A DNA stretch of 64,000 bases. It comes from Baylisascaris procyonis (Eukaryota; Nematoda; Chromadorea; Rhabditida; Ascarididae). This document shows, one piece after another, positions 1-14,800 of the stretch. The position numbers and the translations under genes were made by a program. Numbering within the stretch: the first letter of the stretch is position 1; each line of letters begins with the position of its first letter. The notes below the pieces were generated by a model that saw only the letters and a list, made by a program, of their open reading frames with translations, was not told where the DNA came from and made no database searches. The stretch is taken from positions 1,310,501-1,374,500 of the forward strand of contig JAZARR010000123.1 in the NCBI GenBank assembly GCA_037389465.1. The letters are read 5' to 3'.

Positions 1-911
1 CAAAAACTTCATATACATTTGCAACCGATTGGGTTGCATTTAACATCAACTGCCGATCGACCAGATCGGTTAACGTATAGACGCCTTCTTACGAACATTT
101 TATTCTTTCTTAGCTAGCGGCTATCGAATTCGTTATCCGAATAAGTTGAATGCAAAAGATGACACCATATTTGATCTTAATTGATATATTTTTCAACTTG
201 TTTTCCCCAGATTTGATCCGTTAGACAAAAAAATTTACATATGCGAACTTCTTAGCATTTTTGAGTGCCCATAGTTCTCATAGGATACTGAGGTGAGGTT
301 TTGGATGCAACTTACTCAGCATAAAAAACTCATCAAAAGATCTTCCCATATTGTTTTTACTCTTCAAAAGAAGTATAGGCCATTAGAAATTACTTATGAG
401 GAGTATGTGAACAAATGCATCGCCTTATAAGCATTTCCACTTCCTCAATGAAAAGGATTATGATCTATGTGAATACCATTTTTACACCTCCCTGCACTTT
501 CAAATCACAATGATGTCAAAGCGCTAATCCAAGGCGATCACCGGAAATTGATTCGAGATCATATAGGACTCATCTAATTTGATTAATAACGAAATGCTAC
601 CTCAATTCAGTTTGAAGGATTCGAGATCTTTGACTATGGGCACCGCACTTTTCGCAGAAGACACAACAAATGCAGCTGAGAGCAGCATCTGCCTCTCTCT
701 ATTCGCACGTAACACCATTTCGCCATCCGCCATCATTCACCTGTTTTTTAATCTCACAGTTAGAGCTGATTGATGAATGATGGAGGTTTTATATAAATGT
801 GAGAGGAGTTGAAACTTCCACAAGACCTGCACGCACATTTGCAAGTGCCTCAACCGATGAAAGCAAGCAGGAAGCTATGTTCTAGACCCCACTTGGAAAA
901 GTTGTTTTTGG

Positions 912-1021
<110 letters not shown>

Positions 1022-2149
1022 TCCCAAATTTGTTGCATTCACAGGTGAATAAAGTAGAAAATAAGCATCTAGAAAAACAAATACTTCCGGTAAACATCCA
1101 ATATGAGGTTAATTCTTCCGGAACGGAAGAAAAAACCAATCAGTGGAATAAAAAAAAAAATTCGAATCACATATTTCTATGATACGCTACTTTACTTTAC
1201 TTGTTTATATTTAGATTACTAGTAACATACTAAATAACACAATGAAAAAAATAAAAACTTCACTTCGAATCGAGATCTATGAATTCAACGTTCAAATAAT
1301 TTGTAAAACAATCGCCCTCATCGCCTACCGATTCTAATGGTAAGAAATTTACATAAATATGAAATGAAGAAAAACTTCTAATATAAAAATGGTACAATAA
1401 CCAACGATTTCACACAAATAATCACAACATAAATTTATTTATAATAGTAAACAATAATAAAAAAATATCAATGTAAATAAACATTAAAAATTATCGAAAA
1501 GATGCATATGGGTCTAATATTAATTCAACAACCAACAACCATGAATGAAATAGCTAACGATTAAGGAGATGTCTTGCTGAATAACATAAACCTTTGCTAA
1601 AAAAGATACGCGTATCTATACGGTGGATCTGGATTCGAAGATGTTATTCAAGGAACCCGTTCATCGTGAAATAAAGCTTTCAAATGAATTCGCATAAAAC
1701 GTTGTCTCATTTTTATCAGTTTAAGAGACAACTTCAACGCCAACATTAATTACAAGCAACCTGTAAAATACATTTCCTATCTAATGAAATGGGAAGCAAA
1801 GAAAAACATAGAACGCTTTGTTTCAGTTCAAAACGTCATCTTTCACAGAATCAAAAAAAAAGAATTCTTTCAGTTAGCAGTAACGCATCAAACACGAAAA
1901 GATAGAAGAGCAATATTCGTTAGAAGGAACTCAAAGCATTTTAGTCGAAACTTGCAAAACCACCATAAACATATCATATCATATGAGATCATGAACAAAG
2001 CAACGACTTCAAGCTGTGAGAGTTATACCGTTGAATTACTAATAAACCTCCCAAATAGATAAATGCATCCAAATCCACTAGAGCAACTATTTAAAAAAAA
2101 AAAAACAACAGCAAACAACGCCATAGAAATAGTCAAAAATAGAGTTGAA

Positions 2150-2328
2150 ATTAATTCCTCTACGTATAACTAATCAATGCCTTATCTCAGTTCAAAATGT
2201 CACCGTTGAGATTAATTCCTCGAAGCACAGGTAATTAATGCTTTGTTTCAGTTCAAAATGTCACCGTTGCAATTAATTCCTTTAAGTATAGTCAGTTAAT
2301 GCCTTGTTTCAGTTCAAAATGTCACCTC
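2150..2328. repeat. 61-bp tandem repeat, three copies
   Basis: Copies start near 2150, 2211 and 2272. Each opens with ATTAATTCCT and ends with a block reading CAGTTCAAAATGTCACC. A diverged partial copy (TTTGTTTCAGTTCAAAACGTC) occurs at about 1818-1838. The unit contains a TTTCAG acceptor-like motif. No coding potential is seen. Confidence 0.85.
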
Positions 2329-2819
2329 ATAAAAGATCTTCATATGATGTTCAAAACTCGTCGAAAATAATACATCAATAGCGAAAACATCTAATCATGA
2401 GATCATCGCTTAGAAATGAATATCAAGCAAATTGTGCACTTTTTCAAATATAGAAGCACTAAATTATTGCCGATTACGATCAAAATATCTCGGGGCAATA
2501 ATTAATTCAACATTCGAAAAAAAAAGAAAGAAATTGATCGAATATCTTTTAAAAAATAAAATGAAATATAAAATATTATCATTTTTCAATTCATAAAAAA
2601 ATTATGAATCACAAAAATAAAATTCGCCTGAAGACATTTATTTCGCAATGATTTTCACAACTTACAAGATTACTCTTTGGAAAGCCATCTTGTTGCGTAA
2701 CGACAATAAAATTGCCGAATTGAGAGGCAATTCTGCGCTGTGAATAGTATATATATTGAAGGCATTATTATAGTATACACTTATCTTACTTAAATCATTC
2801 GACTCATTACAAGCTTTTT

Positions 2820-5800
2820 CTATCCTTGTTGCATTGGTTCGCCGTTCACGTGTGGTGTTTCACCCTCATCCGTCTCTCCAGTTCTTTGTTCTCGTGTTTT
2901 TGATGTATTCAATTTCCAAATCTGAAAACAGTAAATTTTATGAAGTTTGAAATTCTTTAGAAAAGATTTTACAAATCAAAATAATATATATCAGATATAT
3001 ATCAACGGGGTAATACAATATCAGATCCTAAATCACATATAAAAGACCATAACTGCCTTCATTGCCCCTGAAGCGATCTTGTGCATTCACACGCTTGCCC
3101 TAGGAAGAACTAAGGATTGTGAAGAGGATTTCTGTGTGGGTACGCATGGCTAAATGGTTAGTGGGGCAAACTATGCAGCAGGATATTTGGTTTCGAACTC
3201 CCGTTGCTACGCAGACATTTCTTAACAATGTTGCCTCTATGCAACAAAGTTTATCGCCAGCCTCTACATTTTCTTATTAATGGTCAAAGAAGGAGCCCTC
3301 GCTGTTTGCAGCTCGAATGTGGGAAGGCTTCTGAAAACAGAGGTGAAAAATGTTCCAATCTTCTTCATGCGTCACTACAAATCTGCATTTGCAAAACGCA
3401 CCACAACGATTTCATATCAGTGTAAATTATCTATCCGGTAGTTTCAATTCGAAAACCATTTAAGCCATAAACTTTCAGTCAAAAATTTAGCGACGTTTTC
3501 GCCAATTTTGAGATGGAAATGAACAACAATTTAACCATAAATTGAAACACTGAATTAATAATAACCGCGTATGCATTAGGACGAGATAAATTAGTGGTGA
3601 ATAAATCCTCAACAAAAAACACATAAAACAATCGAAACAAATAAATCCACGAATTAGTAAGAAGACAAAAGATCACCTCATCATGCCAGTAAGCTAGTAA
3701 CCATAGGATAAGTTTTATTATACTGTGATATAGGCAAACGCTCCCCATTGCTTACTAAAAAAAATATTGACGAATAAAATGACCAGAATGTTTTAAATAA
3801 AAAAAGAAATCAAAAAGAAATTCCAACCAACCTGTATATATGATTCAGCAAGCGTAATCATTTGAGGTAAAATTTCTTTCACGTGTAAATCCTCTAATTC
3901 GTACCACTTCTGTGTACCCTAAAAAAGAAAAAAAAGTGATGTGATCACTGCAGTATAATAAAAAAAAAAGAACTTAAATACTTTGAGAGTTAAAACTCGG
4001 AGGAAAAATATCACTCATAAAAATTAAAAATCAGACAATAATATGTTCATAATGGCCTAATAAAATTAGAGGATCTTATATAAAAATGCATAAAATATAT
4101 CAGTATCGCTTTCTTAAGTGTAATTTACTTCAAAAAAAGAAATAAATGTAAGTAAGTAAATAAATAAAAACCATTAATCTAAATGTATTAATTAAGATAA
4201 CAACAAAATTCTTAAACAAAACTAAGAAAGAGGCGTTATAACAACTTGCACGATGAATAACACCACATTATATGTTAAAAAAAAAATTAACCATTATAAT
4301 ACTGCGCAAGCTGTTTTTGTCACACTCATATATATGAGCCGTTGATTAATTCACTAACTGGCCAAGTTGATAACAACCTACATTGTGAAGAAGCTGGATA
4401 CGGTAGGAGCCTGATTCAGGGGGTCCATCATGGACGATATTTGAAACGAGATCATAAGTTGTAAACTTATGCAGTGATCGCGAAGGCGGCGCTAGACAAT
4501 CATACAAATCCACATTGCTGAAAAAAAAATAAATAAATAAATAAAATCAAATTACCAACAAATATGAAGACAACGAAATAATATTTGGATGCTGAAAACG
4601 ATGTTTAAACATTAAGAAATTATCGTATTTATTCACTAGCAAAAATACGATAGTATGATAGGATATTTAAGGAAATTCATTTTCGAATGCAGCCAGCTGA
4701 TAACAACATACATCTTGAATAGTCTGGATACTGTATAGGCTTGATTCAGGGGGAATTTTGGAGGAAGTCGGTTGAATCCCGGCTAGAGAAACTTAAATAG
4801 TAACAATTTGGCTATTAGGTTTTTATCTTTAAAAAAATTAAGTTCAAAATAAACGCTAATAAATGAAGAGCACAAGCTAGTGTTTTTCAAGGAAACAACT
4901 AAAAGTGAAAAAACGTTTGAAAAAGTCAAATCACAAAATTTGATCTCCCGTCTTCTGCCTGAGCCCTTTCATCCACTAAATTATCGTTCTAGGCCTTGCT
5001 ATGCCATCCCAGTCTATTTGTATACTACGCATAGCTTTTAACAGCATATTGCCCAATTCTCTCCACCAAATTTTTCTTAAAGAAATACGAGGAAAAGACC
5101 ACAATTAACACAGTCAATGTTTAAGAAATACTAAAAAATTTGACCAACCTTATAGGAAAATTGACGATCGTCGGATTTTTCTCCACAAACCATTGATTTT
5201 TGTGAAATCTTTTATACATAATAATCAAATATGGTGGAAGACGAACCAATTCAAAACGTTTCATAAAATTTTCATTGTATGTTTTATATTCCTGAAATAT
5301 TCGCATATTTATTTACTTCTGCTCAAAAAATAACGTATTTAAATTTAGTGAAAAACGAATGATTGGAATTACAAATTGAGAGACCTATATATGATCCATA
5401 ACGAAAAATTAAAGTATGGGAGAGTGCAGAGATGGGGGAAATACTATACAACACCAAATAACTTCCTTCTATTGTTACATCGAAAAACATTCTAAATTTT
5501 TCCGTTTTATCCCGGCAAAATGGAAAAATAAATAAAAAAATATCGTAAGCTTCGTTGGAAAATAGCAGGAAGACAGCACGTAAGATTTTGAAAACACTGA
5601 TAAACAATCGAAATTTAAAATTTAATGGAAAATAAGAGATAATATCAACGAATGAAGTAACCTTTTCAATACCGCCATTGAATTTGGTCAATAATACGGA
5701 CAGCGGTACTTGTGGAATGATATTTTGCATCAATTCATCTCTATATAATGGCGCTGCAGGTAGATCAAGTGTCAGGTAGAGGAAAGGCAAATCTTTCATC

Positions 5801-8800
5801 TTCTCTGAAACAATACCACCGATCATTAACAACAGTATTAGGAAGAACTTTTGTATTTGAATAGACAAATACAGCACATCAATCACTCAATTCAATTTTT
5901 TTACTTCCTAAACCTATTTCGATCAATTTTGGAAATAGGATTTCAAGCTGAGACAACGAAGACACATCGCGAAAGTGAAGGTTGGAAAGATTCACGATTT
6001 CGTCAAGATTCATGAGCATTCTCCGCTTGAAACCCTTATGAACCAAACTATCACAAAGTATTCAATTTAAATTTTACCTCTAAGCAGTCCAGTCAACCTT
6101 CCACTTTCCTATCTCCTCTCTGATAACAACCACCAAATGATGCAGTTAGTATAGTGAATTTTATAGAGAGATCCTGAGCCTAAATATTTGGATAGTACTA
6201 CAATTAGGATGCAATCTTCAACGTTGACAGAAAAAGGTGTAATAACACCTAATCCTTAATATATTGATATAATTGTGAGACAAGTGAAATGGGTCTAGAT
6301 CCTTTACATAAGAATACTTTTTTCAAATCATTCATCTACAGTAATCTTCGCTAATCCGACAAAACTCCAAATACAATACAGTATAGCCTGAAAAAAAAAC
6401 CCCAATAAAAGTCTTTATTAGAAAGACATTCTTTTGTTAATATTTCACTAGACATAGCAAGTCATAAACAGGTATACATTTTCGGGAAAAAAAGAGGATA
6501 AACGCATTCGACAAATCAGAAGTTCCTATTATTTAATTACAGAAAAATTTCTTTCGGAAATAAGAACAGCCCCTCCCCTTCCGTTCCTTTGAGTGTAAAC
6601 TTTATGCAATTCACTCGCATCTATGCAATAGCCAGTCTCATCTATATAGGACATTCAGACAGGAACAATTTTAACCTTTATATTGATCACTTTCACAAAG
6701 AACACGTCTCTCTTCTTCGGTAGTCTCGACTGGCATCACTTTGCGAGTGTATTCATGCATACGACCGCGGAATATTCGATAAACAATCGATGAGGAAGTC
6801 TTTTTTGTGCCATTCAACGCTATATGAAGGGTATTCAACAGGAAATTCAGGAACTCAGATGCATCACCTATAATTTATTAGAAATTATAATAATGCAATT
6901 CCACATTTCCTTTCCCACCAGCTTGTATTTCTTTTCGGTGATCTACAGCGTCGAAGAGAAAAAAATGTATTTGAAGTGTCATTCCACGGATCGCCTTTAT
7001 CACTGAAATATTCACCAGCGAGGAAACCATAACGGATTCAAGAATTTATATAATGGAGATATAGGTCATCGGAAATAACGAAGATGGAACATGAATGAAA
7101 AAAAACGTTACAACGCGTCGAAATATCAGTGCCTGGCTATTAAATTCTACGAGAATGCATGAAATATCATCACTTATATTACCAAAAAGAAATAGCCATT
7201 TAAGCAACTAAGCAGAAACTACTGTTCGTCTATTTGACTCGATAAATACATCACCACCAGTCGAAAATGAGCGAACTGATGGAAATCGAAACAATAAAAG
7301 AAAAAGAGATGAGGTAAATCAACAGCTAAAAACAATAAAATGAAAGAAAATATCGTAACGAAATAAGTGTAAAACACATATGGAATTCGACAATATGCTC
7401 ACCTTGTTTCGTGATTTGAAATTTCTTTTCACTGCATAATACACTCGCCTGCAGCATCTCGTGAGGTGAGACATGTGCCTTGAATGCCTTTGGATTCCAT
7501 AACTTTCGTATCAATTCACCGAAACGTTTCGGCAACAAGCTAAGCTTATCGCCAGGTGGTCGCCTTATACCCGCATAGTTCTCTTCGCGAAGAAAATAAT
7601 TCCTTAGTGGTGGAACGTGTGATAATGCCTTAAATCAAAATAATTCGGCTGAATATTCATAACAAAATGCGGCTAATCGATATGCACATGCGAATTATGC
7701 ACTAAAATCATGAACCACCTCGACAAAAAGATACGTAATCAGGTATCCCAATTTAATTCAAGTAACCTCAAACAGATGCGATAAAATATCGGTACGTTTG
7801 TGATCGCAGGTAGTACAAATTCATTAATGCAGTTTAAGACATACATCCATCGCTTCGTACCGATAGCACTAAATTTTGCAGTCGTGGTGATCGTATTGAT
7901 TAACTGGCTCGTTTGTAATATAAGCTCCTTATCCCACCGCAATCAGGAATTATAATGTCATTTCAGTGAAACAAGCAAGTAAGAGCATAGAACAACACTC
8001 ACTACTACAATTACCAGAAGGGAAAAAAGAAAGATGCACCCAATTATCGAATAACATCTGTAATAAAAAAAGGAATTAAAAAGCAACAAAAACTCTACAG
8101 GACTGCCTGCCCGATATTTAACAAGGAAAAACTTCAGGCTGCACCTCTATATATAAGAGAAATTAACCGGCAACTCACTCAACATTGCATTAAGTATCTT
8201 CACAATCAAAAATGTTATCATATCAGCACGAAACTTACATGAAGAATAACATTCTCGTAGTCGTTCGCTTTTATATTATTAAGGCCGACAATACCCGGGT
8301 AATAGGTGGTATCATCGAATGCACGTGACATTTTCGCTGCTTTGTCTATGTTTTTTATATAGTCGGTTATATATGTCGGCTTCAATACATACTAAAACAC
8401 AAGAAAACTCATCATCCTCAAATGTAATATGAATAGAATTTTCAAATGAATGCAAAAAAAAACCTTTGAAAATTTTCTCTAAATAGAAAAAAAAAACCAA
8501 AGTAGTAAAACAATAACAACGCGGAATGACCTCAGTTACTTAAGAAATAATCAAAAAAGAAGAAAAAAGCAAAAAAAAAACTATTGCAAACGAAGATAAT
8601 TTACAGTATTTTAGGAATAAATATACCGAATGGACGTTTTTTGGATGATTGTTTCCGTATTCGTTCAATGAAATGAAAACGTTTGAAATATTTAATCAAC
8701 ATATAAATATAGAATGGCATTAAGAGTTTCTTCCGCTAAGATCACTAAAGATTTTTTGTTATAAGCATATGCTTGTTCCGTTTCGCTTGCACTAAAATTC

Positions 8801-11800
8801 TCAAATACGTATTTTATGCACTTTTGCAAATTCAAGCGTATTACTACAACGTATTAGGTGTATGTCTGTGCATGGCTGTACACGTCTGCGTATGTTTGTT
8901 CATGTTTGTGTATGTCTGTCTATATCTGTGAATGTCTGTCAGTCTGATAGTTTGAATTTGGAAATTACTGAAGACAAAACAACAGCATATCAGTAATACG
9001 TCCATCATAGGATGGGCTACCATATCAATAAACAGCTCGAACCTTTAAACCCCTAGTTTATAAACATATTAATTTTCTTTAAAACTTTGCAATGTACCTT
9101 AATATCGTCGAGTGAAGGATCGATGATTTCGTAGTTGTCGGGAAGGCAATAAAACTTCAACGTCTCCAAGTTGAGGTAGACACGGTGGTTCGTATCCAAG
9201 GAGTGTGTGTAGGCATGTGTGTTTGTGCCACGACCCTTAAAACAAACTACACATATATTTGTTAGTATTAAATTGAGTAGCAGAAAGAGTGACGGTTAGC
9301 AAGCTCCGACCTTGAAGGAGCTTCTAAAAAAAGTTCGCGGGAATCGAACCTAAAGAAAGGAGACTTAGGCATAAACAAAAATGCAATATTAGAGAGACTC
9401 AGAGCAATTCAACAATCCGGCAAGAGCTTTATTATAAATGACCTCATCGATAGCATATCTCTGCTCAGTATTTACTGCATTTTATGTTGTCATAAAATTT
9501 AAATTTCCCATTATCCATTCTTTTTTGGTTTGTACGCGATTCACATAAAATAAACAGCTAGATTCATCAAAAGAACTAACAACGAAGTTAATATGGCTCG
9601 GCTATCTTATATGAAAGTGGCTATTATTATATTGAACGACATAAAGCTTTGAGAGGGGGTTGGAGATGGGAGGAAGGAAGTGGAAAAAGAAGGAGGGAGT
9701 GGGGGAGGAGTAGAGGCTTAGGGATGAGGGTAAGGAAGCGGGAAACTATGGAGGGGGAGGGAGGGATGCAGGATTGGAGACGAGAGGAAAGAAGGATGGA
9801 AAGGAAAGAAAGGAGCAGGGAGATTTACTGAAAGGGTATGAAACAAGAATTACTAATGAAGGTGGAATAAGCTGATATTATTTAAATAGTCACTAACCAG
9901 GCTACTGATGAATAAAAAGAGACATAGGATGAAAACGATGGCAGGGAAATGGACTCTCCGAGATTGAATATCAGAAAATATGCTATACGAAACACCCACA
10001 TAAATAAGGCTCAAATTCAATAAGCAGCAATGGAAAAAAGACTATAAATACGAGTGGACTCGCAAATATGCATCAAAACGTCTATAATAAAAACTTTTTG
10101 AGAAAAACATCGGTCGGTTGAAAGTTATCACCAATTGAGAAAATTCGCTTCTCTTGTAACCACAGATACAACAAGTAAAAGTGCCCTTCATAACCGTAAA
10201 TGCTTACCTGGAAATATTTGCCACATACCATACACGCGTAGACATTAACGTGTGATAAAGACACCGAACACAGCTTCTCGAAATCAAAGTCGAGTGCTCC
10301 CCTACAATAAGCGTATCATTTCGTTTGGCATCGATCGATGGGAAGGACATGCGAAAAAAGGGATGCCAACTCAGAGGAATTTATTCCTATTTTCATATAT
10401 CAAAAAACTTATAGAGCCAGAAGGCTCCGAAGAGGAGCACTTCTTGGCAACAAGTCTAAGACTTTTTTTATTATTCCTCGACCAGCATTTCCCTTTATAA
10501 TTCTATAGGCTCTTTTTTAATAAGGTCAAAAATTGCAAATATCTCGCCTCTTAGAGATCCTTTATCCACTAACGTGCTACAAGCTTTTAATGTTAAACTA
10601 TTCGCAGGAATTTATCAAACCTTATAATTTTATTACTTTCTTTCTTAAAAGATACACAAAATGTTGATAAAAACATCGCTGCAAAAACAAATGATAAAAA
10701 TATCTATCTCTCCTCACATTCAAAGATTCAACGGGCAAATCGGCTCTACTCAATTAGTAGACTTCCTTATATGCTCTCGTAATATTCATAAAACGAAAAT
10801 ACTATACTGTCTTATCCCGAATAGATTCTCATTATATAAAATATGCTTTTGCATACCAATTCAATAAGAGGAAACAAACCTGTCAATAGTGTCCAAATAA
10901 GGGCATTGTCGACTGGGCTTCTCAATTTGGGCCCTCTTCAGTGACCAGACAGGATCGACATCCAAATCAAGTTCACCTTGCCGCTCCTCTTCCTCTTTCA
11001 AAAGTCTCGCCAATTCAAGATCACGAGCCGTTGGCTCTTTTTTAATCTCTGGCTCCGATTCTTTTTCGACTTGTTCTCTCTCCTCTTTTATCGCATCCTT
11101 TCGCTTGTCTGAAACAAAAAGCTATAAACTGCTTCACATAAAGATGCATAGAGCTGAAGACTATAACAGTACTCAACAAGGATATGGATCACTAAGTGAT
11201 ACACGTGATGCTGGAACTGGAACCTTCGTTCAGAGAAGAAGGAGGGCAAGGAGGGAGCGAGGAGGGAGAGAGAGGGAAAAGAAAGGGATTCGAGGAAATT
11301 AAATAATCATATAAGCCAAATAAGAACTAAATTTCATTTTATATATATATTGACTTTCTACCATAAGAAATCCCTCAACTTATGCCTTCAGTAATATACT
11401 TCGCATAATCACCGATGATGCTTTAATAAATATATGGTTGCCAATATTTTGCTAGTAGCCTCGTTATCTTGGCCTTTAAATTAAAGAACAAAAAAAAAAA
11501 CGATAGATTTCCGCTGCCTCGAAGTGGATGTTGGCGATATAGACAGAAAGCGGTGAATAAACGTTTCTATGAATGATTGAATTTGATTATTTCAACGAAT
11601 AAAGAGATTTCACCCCATAATTAAGTCTCACTTCTATAAAAATTTATTCAAATCTATAAAATAAAAAATTATTTGTCACCAATTTATGCATTAAAAACGT
11701 AGCATCATAAAGCAGAAATATTTGTATTCTTGCTCCAATCATCGCTCACAGAATCAAATGAGCTTATAATCGAGTCGAAATTTTCAAAGAAATAAATTTT

Positions 11801-14800
11801 TCATATACGACGCTTACTTAAGAAAGAGAATAAAATTAATAATGCTATCCTTATATCATTCAGATTCGTTCGATTCATACATCCTGCTCCTAATAGTTAA
11901 TAATTACGGCAATATCCCAATGCTCTATCCCAATCGTTGTTGCTTCCAACGAAGACAAACCTTTTCGGGTGAACATTCCCACTAAACTTATCCTTCCCAT
12001 TTAATCTAAATGCGTTCCTTCCTTCCCGTTTTCGGGATTCGTGCGTTTACGGGTCTGAACAGCAAAGAGTGGGCCAACTTCTCAAATAGTCATGGCTTAT
12101 GATCCCGAAGCGGAACAGTGGAATTGAAGCTTTTTGGGCCATATAGCATATGACCATCAAACAAGCTTACTTTTACACCAAAATATTCAAAAAAAAAGGA
12201 TTTACTTTGAATCGGATGACTCGAGGGCTCTTTGTATTCCACTTCACCTCGCATAATGGGAAATATGATGCAGCATACCTTACACTTATAAATGAAATCG
12301 CAAATAAAAAACCTCTGCGTCCAGTCCTCTTCGAGCGTTTCCTATCAGGACTCGGCGGATGCCTTCTTCTATCCCTCTCTTCTGTACTACGCGAACGACG
12401 TCGACGATCCTTTTCGCTTTTCGATTTCTAAACACTTACTAATAGCAATGGCATAATCATGGCTCCATTAGAGAGGAGTAAAGAACACATAAAAGTGATC
12501 AGCCAACCAAAATCATGAAAGATGTTTACGTTTAGTGTTGCAAAGAAGCCAAAATTAAACAATGATAGCATATTTTGTGAAAATCTCTTCAAATGGAATT
12601 CTTTTTTTGTAATGTTTGAATTTTTGATGATAGTTTTCCCCTATAGTTTTGCAAACGCCGAGTTGCAAACTTCTCTTTCTTTCCCATTCCTGGTGAAAAT
12701 ACTACATTCAAGCCGTTCCTTTCGAATCTACCATGGAAGGTTTGACCAATTTACCCATCGAACGTCTTAAACAAAACTTCAACTCCTGCTGATTACGCTA
12801 GTAATATAGATGCGCCCTATAGCATAGGAATACGTATGTGAAGCACAAGTAAATAAATAAGACTACTTATCCATGAATGAAGTTGCCTAAGTGAACAGCA
12901 AATCCCCCACCATTTTATTCACTAAACACCGAAACAATAATATTATGGACGGTGCTTGATGAAAGAAATCATGCTCTTACTCGTATATACCCCTGAGAGT
13001 ACCAATCGTCATGTCTCAATTAACAGATCACTAATTCCTCCGGAAGATCAAATTTCTCATTTCGTTAGTATTTATGCCAAGAATTTAAGAACGACGGGGA
13101 ATTCTGCAGTTTAACTGCTCAATGAATTGCCGCTTCCTGGTGCCTAGAACTACTTCCTGTCATATCGGCCTATCAACTGAAAAAAAATTTCGCTTTATAT
13201 CTCTATGCCACTTATAAAATGCTCTTCTTATATACGCTTTCATATCCGATCACGTGTTGTGGCGAATCCAATTATGCAAAACAAATTACAAAAAAACCTT
13301 TGCAGGTGGTGATTTAGATCTCCTCGTAGAATCGTTTTTTCTATCACGGGATCGTGTTGCATCACTATCAGAAGATGCAGAACGTCGTCGTTTCTTCTCT
13401 CTCTTATGTTTTTTCTTCTTTTTCTTTCCTTTACTATCTTTTCGCTCCTTCACCGTTGCTATTTCTTGGCTATGATCTTTAAAAAATATTTCTTTGCATC
13501 ACAATATGATCCCCTTGAAAAAAGAGAAAAGAAACCTTTACAAGCTCACGAATATCATCACATCTATCTACTCTACCTCTAAATAAGAAAACCTCCATAC
13601 TGATCTTGCTGTAACGATTCTATTCCTCATCTACACACCATCTTTGTTGAATTTATTAATGAAAGTCAACGTCACTAAATAATATAAAAGTATAACAATT
13701 TTATTATAAAATCATACAAGAAAAAACATTATTCAAGGCTTCTAAGAATATTTCCAAAGAAATTGCAATCAGAAATGAAACTTTCGAAAAAAATTCGAAA
13801 GCTTCATTCCTGAAAAAATTAAATTCAATTTATATCAACTACTTTTCGACTTTTGTTTGAGTTTCCTATCTATTCCTTGATATAAATACACCCTTTCTGC
13901 CTGAATTGTTATTATCCTACGGTAACCGTATCGAAGAGCAATGCTGTAACGAATGCTAGCAACTGAGGTTACTCTAGAAAAAGACTAAAAAACGATGATG
14001 ACAGCCGTTTTTGTCAGCCGGAAGACAGTGAAGCAAATGCTGGCTTCTTATAAGATTTCGAACAATCCAAGCGCTCTAGAAAATTTCCCGATCTTTGTTC
14101 ATAGATCGGCTGTCAATAACGAGGTTGTCTTCTTTACCTATGCTATAGATCGGCTGTCAATAACGAGGTTGTCTTCTTTACATATGCTATAGATCGGCTG
14201 TCAATAACGAGTTGCCTTCTTTATCTATGCAATGCTCATAAAGGTAGCTGGTAAGCATGTGTACGCATTTCTATTACAATGCATATTGCAAACGAATTTA
14301 CAGCAAGCGACGAATGACAATAAACGTTACCACTAGAGGCATCCTCATCGGCACTGCTCTGTTTGTCTTTCTCTTTTTCTTCATCGCTGGCAACCTCTCC
14401 TTCAGCTAATTCACCTTCCTCCTTTTCTCGATCCTGTTCCTCATTCTGCAACTACTACAGATCAATAATAAAAATGAAGCCAAATCTTTGATAGAAACTT
14501 ATAAAATACCTAAATTTATTTAAAAAAAAAAAAAACACTTCACGAAATGATTTAACAGCGAATTATGCAACTTTAAACATCGGAAGACAATTAGCACATC
14601 TCATTATCCACATAAAAAAGTCGCCTAAAACCATTTGCACAAATCCGTCACATGCGCCGAAATTTCATAAGAGAGATGCGAGGCATAAGTGACGGATAAG
14701 GCTAAAAAAGAGACCTGAAGAGATGAGGGGATAGGGGAGGATAAAAAAGTGGGGATGCATCAAATTCTAAATGAAATTGTCAATTTTTCAACGAACTAAT

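Noticed and set aside
9649..9831. Arg/Glu/Gly-rich 60-codon ORF
   Set aside because: It reads along a polypurine tract inside a USP39 intron, with no homologue or splice support.
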